Assembly (NCBI GenBank): GCA_025458665.1
Contig: JALOSG010000177.1
Span: forward strand, 1-5,182
Length of the DNA: 5,182 nt
Reading direction: 5' to 3'
DNA from: Serpentinimonas sp.
GTDB taxonomy: Bacteria > Pseudomonadota > Gammaproteobacteria > Burkholderiales > Burkholderiaceae_C
Under the pieces are notes generated by a model. It was not told the DNA's origin, did no database searches, and worked only from the letters and a program-made list of their open reading frames with translations. How positions within the stretch are numbered: position 1 is the first letter of the stretch; every line of letters begins with the position of its first letter. The position numbers were made by a program, and so were the translations under genes. This document shows positions 1 through 5,182 of this stretch, piece after piece.

Positions 1-1
1 T

Positions 2-481
2 CCCGCCCTGGTGGACCCGCACGGCCCGGACGGCAAGCCCATGGCGCTGTTCGAGTCGGGCGCCATACTGCTGTACCTGGCCAGCAAATACGGCAAGTTC
101 CTGCCAAAAACCGACCGCCAAAAGTTCGAGGTGCTGCAATGGCTCATGTTCCAGATGGGCGGTGTGGGCCCGATGCTGGGGCAGGCGCACCACTTCCGGG
201 TGTTTGCGCCCGAAAAAATCGACTACGCCGTGAACCGTTACACCAACGAGGCCAAGCGCATTTACGGCGTCATGGACCGGCGCCTGCAGCACAGCAAGTT
301 CCTGGGCGGCAGCACCTACAGCGTGGCCGATATTGCCACCTTCCCCTGGGTGCGCAGCTGGCCCAAACAGGGCATAGACTGGGTCGACTATCCGCACCTG
401 AAAGCCTGGTTCGACCGCATCGAGGCGCGCCCCGCCGTGCAAAGAGGCGTTCAGGTGCTTACCGATCTGCGCAAGGACTAG
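2..481 (+). CDS. yfcG: Glutathione S-transferase, Nu class (YfcG-like), 5'-truncated by window edge
   Basis: This is a cytosolic glutathione S-transferase family protein; Nu-class members such as E. coli YfcG and YghU act mainly as glutathione-dependent disulfide-bond oxidoreductases. The open frame enters from the left edge, so a GTG at 11 is internal and not the start. About 159 residues remain; from family length (about 215) roughly the first 50 are missing, which removes the start of the thioredoxin-like domain. The visible part begins near the cis-proline strand (PALVDPHGPDG), followed by the FESGAILLYLA motif that contacts the glutathione gamma-glutamyl group (ESG). Then comes the all-helical C-terminal domain, with GGVGPMLGQAHHF, characteristic of the YfcG/YghU group, and the helix-capping box YSVADIATFPWV. 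It ends in a TAG stop 22 nt before tRNA-Pro. The family call is firm. The exact substrate is not visible, and the orthology to yfcG is inferred from motif similarity recalled from memory. Confidence 0.9.
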   Translation, partial: PALVDPHGPDGKPMALFESGAILLYLASKYGKFLPKTDRQKFEVLQWLMFQMGGVGPMLGQAHHFRVFAPEKIDYAVNRYTNEAKRIYGVMDRRLQHSKFLGGSTYSVADIATFPWVRSWPKQGIDWVDYPHLKAWFDRIEARPAVQRGVQVLTDLRKD

Positions 482-485
482 GCTC

Positions 486-502
486 CCCGTACAATACACG
501 GG
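486..502. repeat. Short inverted repeat spanning the tRNA-Pro -10 box
   Basis: CCCGT at 486-490 and ACGGG at 498-502 are complementary, with a 7-nt loop that holds most of the -10 box. It lies 4 nt after the glutathione S-transferase stop codon. It could form a weak 5-bp hairpin at the end of that mRNA, but there is no T tract, so it is not a convincing terminator. It may be chance. Confidence 0.35.
490..495 (+). promoter_or_regulatory. Likely -10 box for the tRNA-Pro transcript
   Basis: TACAAT matches the sigma-70 -10 consensus at five of six positions and lies 8 nt before the first base of mature tRNA-Pro, so transcription would start around 501-503 and leave almost no 5' leader. No good -35 box is visible 16-18 bp upstream (that stretch reads about CTGCGC), so strength is uncertain. 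The box sits inside an inverted repeat, CCCGT (486-490) and ACGGG (498-502). If no other promoter exists, this one may also drive tRNA-Arg, map and glnD. Confidence 0.55.
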
Positions 503-503
503 T

Positions 504-580
504 CGGAGCGTAGCGCAGTCTGGTAGCGCATCTGCTTTGGGAGCAGAGGGTCGAAGGTTCGAATCCTTTCGCTCCGACCA
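504..580 (+). tRNA. tRNA-Pro (anticodon TGG)
   Basis: This 77-nt tRNA has a full cloverleaf. The acceptor CGGAGCG (504-510) pairs with CGCTCCG (570-576), followed by discriminator A577 and encoded CCA 578-580. The D stem is GCGC (513-516) with GCGC (526-529). The anticodon stem is TCTGC (531-535) with GCAGA (543-547), loop TTTGGGA, anticodon TGG at 538-540. The T stem is GAAGG (553-557) with CCTTT (565-569, one G-U pair), loop TTCGAAT. The C1-G72 first pair and A73 are the usual proline identity elements. With TGG this tRNA can read most or all CCN codons. The three bases before it (GGT) also pair with A577-C579, giving a 10-bp helix in the precursor. Confidence 0.98.
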
Positions 581-655
581 GAATTTTTACATCCAGCCTG
601 TATCCGGTCCCGAACGTCCGCACAGGCCGGGCCCAAGGGCCATGGCTCTCCCCGG

Positions 656-732
656 CTGCCCGTAGCTCAACTGGATAGAGCAGCTGCCTTCTAAGCAGCA
701 GGTCGGGGGTTCGAGTCCCTCCGGGCAGGCCA
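656..732 (+). tRNA. tRNA-Arg (anticodon TCT)
   Basis: This 77-nt tRNA has a full cloverleaf. The acceptor CTGCCCG (656-662) pairs with CGGGCAG (722-728), with discriminator G729 and encoded CCA 730-732. The D stem is GCTC (665-668) with GAGC (678-681). The anticodon stem is GCTGC (683-687) with GCAGC (695-699), loop CTTCTAA, anticodon TCT at 690-692. The T stem is GGGGG (705-709) with CCCTC (717-721, one G-U pair), loop TTCGAGT. It decodes AGA/AGG, rare codons in a high-GC genome. The 75-nt gap after tRNA-Pro shows no convincing promoter, so the two tRNAs are probably co-transcribed. The next gene, map, starts 13 nt after the CCA. Confidence 0.98.
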
Positions 733-745
733 CCATTGCACCACT

Positions 746-1591
746 ATGAGTTTCACCATCAAAGACGCCCAGGGTATTGAAGGCATGCGACTGGCGGGCC
801 GGCTGGCCGCCGAGGTGCTGGACTACCTCACTCCTTTCGTGAAGCCCGGTGTCACCACCGCCGAACTGGACAAGCTGGCGCTGGATTTTGTGGTGAATGT
901 GCAGGGCTGCATTTCCGCCACCGTGGGTTACCAGCCGCCGGGCTATCCGCCTTTTCCCTCGGCCATCTGCACGTCTGTGAACCACGTGATCTGCCACGGC
1001 ATACCAAACGAAAAGCCGCTGAAGAAGGGCGATATCGTCAATATCGACGTCACGGTCATCAAGGATGGCTGGCACGGCGACACCAGCCGCATGTTCCTGG
1101 TGGGTGAAACCTCCATAGCCGCCAAGCGGTTGTGCCAGGTGACCTACGAGTCCATGTGGAAAGGCATAGAGCTGGTGCGCCCAGGCGTGCGGCTGGGTGA
1201 CATTGGCCACGCCATCCAGACCTACGCCGAAGCGGCGGGCTATTCGGTGGTGCGCGAGTTCTGCGGGCACGGCATTGGCCAGAAATTCCACGAAGACCCG
1301 CAGGTGCTGCACTACGGCAAGCCCGGCACCGGCATGGTGCTGCAGCCGGGCATGACCTTTACCATAGAGCCCATGATCAACCAGGGGCGGCGTGAAATCC
1401 GGGAAATGGGCGATGGCTGGACCATTGCCACCAAGGACCGCATGTTGTCCGCCCAGTGGGAGCACACCGTGCTGTGCACCGAAACAGGCTACGAGATCAT
1501 GACGCAGTCGGCAGGTACGCCACCGCCGCCGGCGTTTGTGAAACCGCAGGCCACGCCGACCAGCGCTGTGATGGCCACCACCGCAGCCTGA
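746..1591 (+). CDS. map: Type I methionine aminopeptidase
   Basis: MetAP removes the initiator methionine from nascent proteins once the formyl group is gone and when the second residue is small; it is a cytosolic, ribosome-associated metalloenzyme. The 281-residue product has the pita-bread fold with all five metal ligands: D101 (VNIDVT), D112 (HGDTSRMF), H175 (GHGIG), E208 (FTIEPM) and E239 (QWEHT). The substrate-contacting histidines H84 (VICHGIP) and H182 (FHEDP) are also present. There is no N-terminal zinc-finger extension, as expected for type Ia. The catalytic domain ends near residue 253 and is followed by a Pro/Ala/Thr-rich tail of about 28 residues, slightly longer than in E. coli (264 residues in total). 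The ATG at 746 starts the normal MSFTIKD N-terminus and lies 13 nt after tRNA-Arg. No Shine-Dalgarno is visible and none fits without entering the tRNA T-arm or acceptor. Co-transcription with the tRNAs and glnD is likely. Confidence 0.97.
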   Translation: MSFTIKDAQGIEGMRLAGRLAAEVLDYLTPFVKPGVTTAELDKLALDFVVNVQGCISATVGYQPPGYPPFPSAICTSVNHVICHGIPNEKPLKKGDIVNIDVTVIKDGWHGDTSRMFLVGETSIAAKRLCQVTYESMWKGIELVRPGVRLGDIGHAIQTYAEAAGYSVVREFCGHGIGQKFHEDPQVLHYGKPGTGMVLQPGMTFTIEPMINQGRREIREMGDGWTIATKDRMLSAQWEHTVLCTETGYEIMTQSAGTPPPPAFVKPQATPTSAVMATTAA

Positions 1592-1624
1592 GTCACCCCC
1601 CCTTAGCACCACCACGCCGTGCCC

Positions 1625-4360
1625 ATGACCGACAACCCCACCGCGGTGGACCTGCCGGGCTTGCGGGCCCAGTACCAGCAAGACAAGCAGGCCTTGCTGG
1701 CCCGCATGGCGGAGCTGCCCCTGACGTCGCGCGGCATACACAGCCTGCTGCGCCAGCTGGCCCGCCACACCGACCGCATGCTGCGCACCCTGTGGCGCGC
1801 CGCCGGCTTGCCGTCCGACTTTGCCCTGGTGGCCGTGGGCGGTTTTGGCCGCGGAGAGCTGTTTCCCTACTCCGATGTGGATGTGTTGCTGCTGCTGCCC
1901 GATGGCATGCGGCTGGAGGATGAACCCACGCTGCGCGAGCGGGTGGAACGCTTCATTGGCCAGTGTTGGGACAGCGGTCTGGAAATAGGTTCCAGCGTGC
2001 GCACCCTGGCCGACTGCATTGCCGAAGCCGAGCGCGACGTGACCGTGCAGACCTCCCTGCTGGAAAGCCGCCTCGTGGTGGGCCGGCGCAGTGCTTTCGA
2101 TCGGCTGGAGCACGAACTGGCCGTGGTGATGGAACCGAAGGCTTTCTTCGTGGCCAAGTCGCTGGAAATGCGCCAGCGCCACAACAAGTTCGAGAACACG
2201 CCCTACGCGCTGGAGCCCAACTGCAAGGAGTCTCCGGGCGGCCTGCGCGACCTGCAGATCATTCTCTGGGTGGCCCGTGCCGCAGGCCTGGGCCGCAACT
2301 GGGACGAACTGGCCGAGCGCGGCCTGGCCACCCCGCTGGAGGTGCGCCAGATCAAGGCCAACGAGGCCACGCTGAGCCACATCCGCGCCCGGCTGCACCT
2401 CATGGCCCGCCGCCGCGAGGACCGGCTGGTGTTCGATTTGCAGACCAGCGTGGCCGAGTCTTTTGGCTACCGCACCGAGGAGCCGGGCCAGACCACCCCG
2501 GAAGCCGGGGAATCAGCGCAGGTGAGCCGCGCCCGTGCCGGTGTGAAGGTGCGTGGCGCACGGCGCGCCAGCGAGGCGCTCATGAAGCGCTACTACTGGG
2601 CCGCCAAGGCCGTGGCGCAGCTCAACCAAATTTTGCTGCTGAATATTCAGGAATGGCTGAACCGCGAGGCCACCGAGGGCACCGAGAGCACCAATGGCGT
2701 GGCGGGCCCCGAGCGCCCCATGCGGCCCATCAATGAGCGGTTTTTCGAGCGTGGCAGCATGCTCGAGGTGGCCAGCGACGACCTGTATCTGCGCAACCCG
2801 CACGCCATCCTGGAAACCTTTTTGCTGTACCAGACCACGGTGGGCGTGAAGGGCCTGTCGGCGCGCACGCTGCGGGCGTTGTACAACGCCCGCCCGGTGA
2901 TGAACGCTGCCTTCCGGCGCGACCCGGTGAACCGCGCCACTTTCATGCGCATCCTGCGCGAGCCCGAGGGCATCACGCACGCCATGCGGCTGATGAATGA
3001 AACCTCCGTGCTGGGGCGCTACCTCTGGGTGTTCCGCAACATCGTGGGGCGCATGCAGCACGACCTGTTCCACGTGTACACGGTAGACCAGCACATCCTC
3101 ATGGTGCTGCGCAACGTGCGGCGCTTCTTCATTCCCGAGCATTCGCACGAGTACCCGTTTTGTTCGCAACTTGCCGGCGGCTGGGACAAGCCCTGGATGC
3201 TCTATGTGGCTGCCCTGTTCCACGACATTGCCAAAGGCCGCGGCGGCGACCATTCGGTGCTGGGCGAAAGCGATGTGCGGATTTTTTGCCGCCAGCACGG
3301 CATCAGCAAGGCCGATGCCGACTTCATTGCCTTCCTGGTGGCCGAGCACCTGACCATGAGCCGGATTGCGCAAAAGGAAGACCTGAGCGATCCGGACGTG
3401 ATTGGCCAGTTCGCCCAGCGCGTGGGCAACGAGCGCCGCCTGACCGCGCTGTACCTGCTGACCGTGGCCGACATACGTGGCACCAGCCCCAAGGTGTGGA
3501 ACGCCTGGAAGGGCAAGCTGCTGGAAGACCTGTACCGCTACACGCTGCGCACGCTGGGCGGCCGCGCGCCGGACCCGGACGCGCTGGTGGAGGCCCGCAA
3601 GCGCGAAGCGCTCACGCTGCTGGCCCTGCATTCCCAGCCCTTCGAGGCGCACAAGCTGCTGTGGGAGCAGCTCGATGTGAGCTACTTCATGCGCCACCAG
3701 GCCGACGAGATTGCGTGGCACAGCCGGCAACTGTCCCGGGTGGTGGCCAGGAACGCCGCAGCCCTTAGCCCCAGCACCGAATGCGTGGTGCGTGCCCGGC
3801 TGTCCCCGGCCGGCGAAGGCCTTCAGGTGGTGGTGTACGCGCCCGACGAAAGCGACCTGTTTGCCCGCATTTGCGGCTATTTCGACCAGACCGGCTTCAG
3901 CATTCTGGACGCCAAGGTGCACACCACCCGCGACGGCCGTGCGCTCGACACCTTCCAGGTGGTGACGGCCGAAATGCCGGAGCACTACCGCGAACTCACC
4001 GCCATGGTGGAGGCCAACCTGTGCCGGGCTCTGACCGAGCGCGGACCGTTGCCGCCACCCAGCCGTGGGCGGCTGTCCCGCCGGGTGAAGAGCTTCCCCG
4101 TGATTCCGCGCGTGGACCTGCGGCCTGACGAAAAGGCCCAGCGCTGGCTGCTGAGCATTTCCGCCAGCGACCGCGCTGGCCTGCTGTACGGCATTGCGCG
4201 TGTGCTGGCGCGCCACCGCATCAACCTGCAGCTGGCCAAAATCACCACCCTGGGCGAGCGGGTGGAAGACACCTTTCTGGTGAGCGGGCCTTCCCTGCAG
4301 CACAACCGCCAGCAGATCGAGATCGAGACCGAACTGCTGGAAGTGCTGGAAGGCCAGTAG
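1625..4360 (+). CDS. glnD: Bifunctional PII uridylyltransferase / uridylyl-removing enzyme
   Basis: GlnD is the cytosolic glutamine sensor of the nitrogen system. At low glutamine it uridylylates PII proteins (GlnB/GlnK); at high glutamine it removes UMP, controlling glutamine synthetase adenylylation and NtrB/NtrC. Four regions are visible in the 911-residue product. The nucleotidyltransferase site is GGFGRGELFPYSDVD at 72-86, with D84 and D86. The conserved UTase-linker region includes KESPGGLRDLQ at 201-211. The HD hydrolase domain has the histidine-rich HDLFHVYTVDQH at 479-490, the HD pair H533/D534 (ALFHDIAKGRGGDH) and H543. Two C-terminal glutamine-binding ACT domains start near 735 and 841. 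The ATG at 1625 is preferred over an in-frame GTG at 1619; neither has a Shine-Dalgarno. The length is close to E. coli GlnD (about 890), with the excess in two polar insertions at about 284-316 and 347-367. It follows map by 33 nt with no terminator, as in the map-glnD order of many proteobacteria. Confidence 0.98.
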   Translation: MTDNPTAVDLPGLRAQYQQDKQALLARMAELPLTSRGIHSLLRQLARHTDRMLRTLWRAAGLPSDFALVAVGGFGRGELFPYSDVDVLLLLPDGMRLEDEPTLRERVERFIGQCWDSGLEIGSSVRTLADCIAEAERDVTVQTSLLESRLVVGRRSAFDRLEHELAVVMEPKAFFVAKSLEMRQRHNKFENTPYALEPNCKESPGGLRDLQIILWVARAAGLGRNWDELAERGLATPLEVRQIKANEATLSHIRARLHLMARRREDRLVFDLQTSVAESFGYRTEEPGQTTPEAGESAQVSRARAGVKVRGARRASEALMKRYYWAAKAVAQLNQILLLNIQEWLNREATEGTESTNGVAGPERPMRPINERFFERGSMLEVASDDLYLRNPHAILETFLLYQTTVGVKGLSARTLRALYNARPVMNAAFRRDPVNRATFMRILREPEGITHAMRLMNETSVLGRYLWVFRNIVGRMQHDLFHVYTVDQHILMVLRNVRRFFIPEHSHEYPFCSQLAGGWDKPWMLYVAALFHDIAKGRGGDHSVLGESDVRIFCRQHGISKADADFIAFLVAEHLTMSRIAQKEDLSDPDVIGQFAQRVGNERRLTALYLLTVADIRGTSPKVWNAWKGKLLEDLYRYTLRTLGGRAPDPDALVEARKREALTLLALHSQPFEAHKLLWEQLDVSYFMRHQADEIAWHSRQLSRVVARNAAALSPSTECVVRARLSPAGEGLQVVVYAPDESDLFARICGYFDQTGFSILDAKVHTTRDGRALDTFQVVTAEMPEHYRELTAMVEANLCRALTERGPLPPPSRGRLSRRVKSFPVIPRVDLRPDEKAQRWLLSISASDRAGLLYGIARVLARHRINLQLAKITTLGERVEDTFLVSGPSLQHNRQQIEIETELLEVLEGQ

Positions 4361-4369
4361 GCCGGGCGT

Positions 4370-4909
4370 TCAGTCGTCTTCCAGCGCATCGAGCCCCGGA
4401 AACAGTACCGAGGTGAAGCCGAACTGGGAGAAATCCCGCACCCGCATGGGGTACAGCTTGCCAATCAGGTGGTCGCATTCGTGCTGCACCACGCGGGCGT
4501 GGAAGGCCTCGGCGTCGCGCTTTATGGGCTGGCCCAGCGGATCGAACCCCCGGTAGCGGATGCGGCTGTAGCGCGGCACCTTGGCGCGCAGGCCCGGCAC
4601 CGACAGGCAACCCTCCCAGTCCACCTCTTCCTGTGGGCCCAGCGGCTCTATCACCGGGTTGATGAGCACCGTGCGCGGCACCGGTTCGTACTGCGGGTAG
4701 CGCGGGTTGACCTGGCCCGTGCCAAAAATCACCACCTGCAGGTTCACCCCGATTTGCGGCGCCGCCAGGCCCGCCCCGTTGGCGGCGGCCATGGTGTCCT
4801 GCATGTCCTGCAGCAGCTGGTGGAGTTCGGGCGTGTTGAACGCCTGCACGGGTTCGGCCATGCGCAGAAGGCGCGCATCGCCCATTTTGAGGATGGTTTG
4901 CACAGTCAT
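4370..4909 (-). CDS. def: Peptide deformylase
   Basis: Def is a metal-dependent hydrolase that removes the formyl group from the N-terminal fMet of nascent peptides, the step before MetAP. The 179-residue product has the three family motifs in order: GAGLAAPQIG (45-54), EGCLSVPG (99-106, metal ligand C101) and QHECDHLIGKL (142-152, metal ligands H143 and H147, catalytic E144). It looks fully functional. The start ATG at 4907-4909 gives the standard MTVQTILKMGD N-terminus; no Shine-Dalgarno is visible just upstream. The gene converges on glnD with 9 nt between stops and is not beside fmt within the window, unlike the common def-fmt pair. A second def next to fmt elsewhere in the genome is possible but cannot be judged here. 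Its promoter should lie in the 128-nt spacer shared with the divergent downstream gene. Confidence 0.97.
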   Translation of the reverse strand: MTVQTILKMGDARLLRMAEPVQAFNTPELHQLLQDMQDTMAAANGAGLAAPQIGVNLQVVIFGTGQVNPRYPQYEPVPRTVLINPVIEPLGPQEEVDWEGCLSVPGLRAKVPRYSRIRYRGFDPLGQPIKRDAEAFHARVVQHECDHLIGKLYPMRVRDFSQFGFTSVLFPGLDALEDD

Positions 4910-4944
4910 GGCGGAATGCTAGCAGGCTGCAAGCAGAGACCGGC

Positions 4945-4956
4945 GGGTCAGGGTCA
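4945..4956. repeat. GGGTCA tandem pair
   Basis: GGGTCA occurs twice in direct succession (4945-4950 and 4951-4956), immediately before the GCCGCC/GGCGGC hairpin. Direct hexamer repeats one base over half a helical turn apart can be binding half-sites, but in high-GC sequence a short repeat like this may also be chance. Confidence 0.4.
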
Positions 4957-4957
4957 G

Positions 4958-4971
4958 GCCGCCTTGGCGGC
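4958..4971. repeat. GC-rich inverted repeat in the divergent spacer
   Basis: GCCGCC (4958-4963) and GGCGGC (4966-4971) form a perfect inverted repeat around TT; as RNA it would fold as a 5-bp stem with a CTTG tetraloop. No T run follows on either strand, so it is not a standard intrinsic terminator. It could be an operator or a leader hairpin. Confidence 0.5.
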
Positions 4972-4997
4972 TGCGGCGCGGGGTGGTAAGTTCAAGC

Positions 4998-5022
4998 CAT
5001 GTCCCTTTGCATGTCCCTTTGC
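4998..5022 (+). repeat. 12-bp perfect tandem duplication, two copies
   Basis: ATGTCCCTTTGC occurs twice back to back (4999-5010 and 5011-5022), with the period extending one base to the left. It lies just upstream of the Shine-Dalgarno of the next gene. Each copy brings an ATG in frame with the ATG at 5038, so the duplication adds exactly four codons (MSLC) per copy if translated. Confidence 0.9.
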
Positions 5023-5024
5023 CC

Positions 5025-5029
5025 AGGAG
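5025..5029 (+). promoter_or_regulatory. Shine-Dalgarno for the exported-protein gene
   Basis: AGGAG ends 8 nt before the ATG at 5038, ideal spacing. It decides the start: the in-frame ATGs at 4999 and 5011 have no such site upstream. Confidence 0.8.
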
Positions 5030-5037
5030 CGCACGCC

Positions 5038-5182
5038 ATGGCTTTACGCACACTTTCCACTGGTTCAACCGCTGTCGGCGCATGGGCCGCCACTGCGCTA
5101 GCGACCGCGGCCTGCCTGCTGGCAGCTGCAACCGCACCCTCACCCGCCCACGCCCAGACCCCTGGCGGTGGCGCGCAAATTT
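5038..5182 (+). CDS. N-terminus of an exported protein of unknown function, 3'-truncated by window edge
   Basis: An open frame runs from ATG 5038 to the window end (48 codons plus one base) behind a well-spaced AGGAG. The product begins MALRTLSTGS, with one arginine as the charged n-region. A long alanine-rich hydrophobic stretch follows (about residues 12-33), then PSPAHA and QTPGGG. This is a typical Sec signal peptide, with signal peptidase I cleavage most likely after A39 (AHA before QT). C26 lies inside the hydrophobic core without a proper lipobox, so a lipoprotein is unlikely. The mature protein would be periplasmic, outer-membrane or secreted. Only nine mature residues are visible, so no family can be named. 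It is divergent from def. Confidence 0.8.
   Translation, partial: MALRTLSTGSTAVGAWAATALATAACLLAAATAPSPAHAQTPGGGAQI

Larger units (their letters stand above)
4910..5037. promoter_or_regulatory. Divergent intergenic region between def and an exported-protein gene
   Basis: This 128-nt spacer must carry the start signals of def (minus strand) and of the gene starting at 5038 (plus strand). I could not find a convincing -35/-10 pair on either strand. Structure that is visible: an 8-bp palindrome TGCTAGCA at 4917-4924 in the def leader, a GGGTCA tandem pair at 4945-4956, a GC-rich hairpin at 4958-4971 and a 12-bp tandem repeat at 4998-5022. Placing the promoters here is inferred from the gene layout alone. 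Confidence 0.45.

Noticed and set aside
11..13. GTG as the start of the glutathione S-transferase
   Set aside because: The frame is open to the left edge and PAL before this codon belongs to the conserved PALVD strand, so the gene begins outside the window.
504..732. tRNA genes as integration sites for a mobile element
   Set aside because: No integrase, no duplicated tRNA 3' end and no base-composition change are seen on either side; the neighbours are housekeeping genes.
1619..1621. GTG as the start of glnD
   Set aside because: The ATG two codons later is the better codon and neither has a Shine-Dalgarno; the difference is only two residues, so 1625 is preferred but not proven.
587..2398. 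A 603-codon minus-strand open frame spanning tRNA-Arg, map and the 5' part of glnD
   Set aside because: It is antisense to three well-supported genes. map and glnD share a reading frame and high third-position GC keeps the opposing frame open. Its start region translates the complement of tRNA-Arg (CLEGSCSIQLSYGQ), a well-known kind of spurious database protein.
2513..4303. A 596-codon minus-strand open frame inside glnD
   Set aside because: It lies wholly antisense to glnD, whose domains are intact. The product is a low-complexity H/Q/G/A/V-rich composition typical of shadow frames in high-GC genes.
4352..4363. GGCC-AGTA-GGCC as a bidirectional terminator between glnD and def
   Set aside because: The stem is only 4 bp, has no T run on either strand and overlaps the glnD stop codon.
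4954..5034. A short minus-strand frame ending in AAAAKAA and a stop, like an alanine/lysine-rich C-terminus
   Set aside because: It has no credible start or ribosome-binding site, is about 26 codons long, and is explained by the hairpin and tandem repeat sequence.
4469..5101. A 210-codon plus-strand open frame opposite def
   Set aside because: It is antisense to a clear peptide deformylase and shows no recognisable domain. Its last part overlaps the start of the exported-protein gene in another frame.

Overview
The window reads as an ordinary, densely packed piece of a high-GC betaproteobacterial chromosome, most likely Burkholderiales and probably Comamonadaceae (an inference from protein sequence style and the tRNA-map-glnD order; no marker gene here proves it). 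Nothing points to a mobile element, prophage, CRISPR array or other accessory system, and I do not see a previously undescribed system.

Layout from left to right. (1) The 3' two-thirds of a Nu-class (YfcG-type) glutathione S-transferase, cut by the left edge, plus strand. (2) Two tRNA genes on the plus strand, tRNA-Pro(TGG) and tRNA-Arg(TCT), both with encoded CCA, behind a likely -10 box. (3) map, type I methionine aminopeptidase, whose ATG lies only 13 nt after the tRNA-Arg CCA. (4) glnD, the bifunctional PII uridylyltransferase/uridylyl-removing enzyme, 33 nt after map. (5) def, a peptide deformylase on the minus strand, converging on glnD with 9 nt between the stop codons. (6) A 128-nt divergent spacer holding a hairpin, a 6-bp tandem repeat and a 12-bp tandem repeat. 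(7) The first 48 codons of a plus-strand gene for an exported protein with a clear Sec signal peptide and the only good Shine-Dalgarno in the window; it runs off the right edge.

How the parts relate. The two tRNAs, map and glnD share a strand with no terminator between them, so a transcription unit joining tRNAs and mRNA is plausible. map and def encode the two successive enzymes of N-terminal methionine excision: Def removes the formyl group and MetAP removes the Met. They flank the nitrogen sensor GlnD. The small oddities worth checking are the tRNA-map junction with no Shine-Dalgarno, a 10-bp perfect extended acceptor stem at tRNA-Pro followed by five T, two low-complexity insertions in GlnD, and the tandem repeat with in-frame ATGs ahead of the secreted-protein gene. 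Very long antisense open frames over map, glnD and def are composition artefacts.
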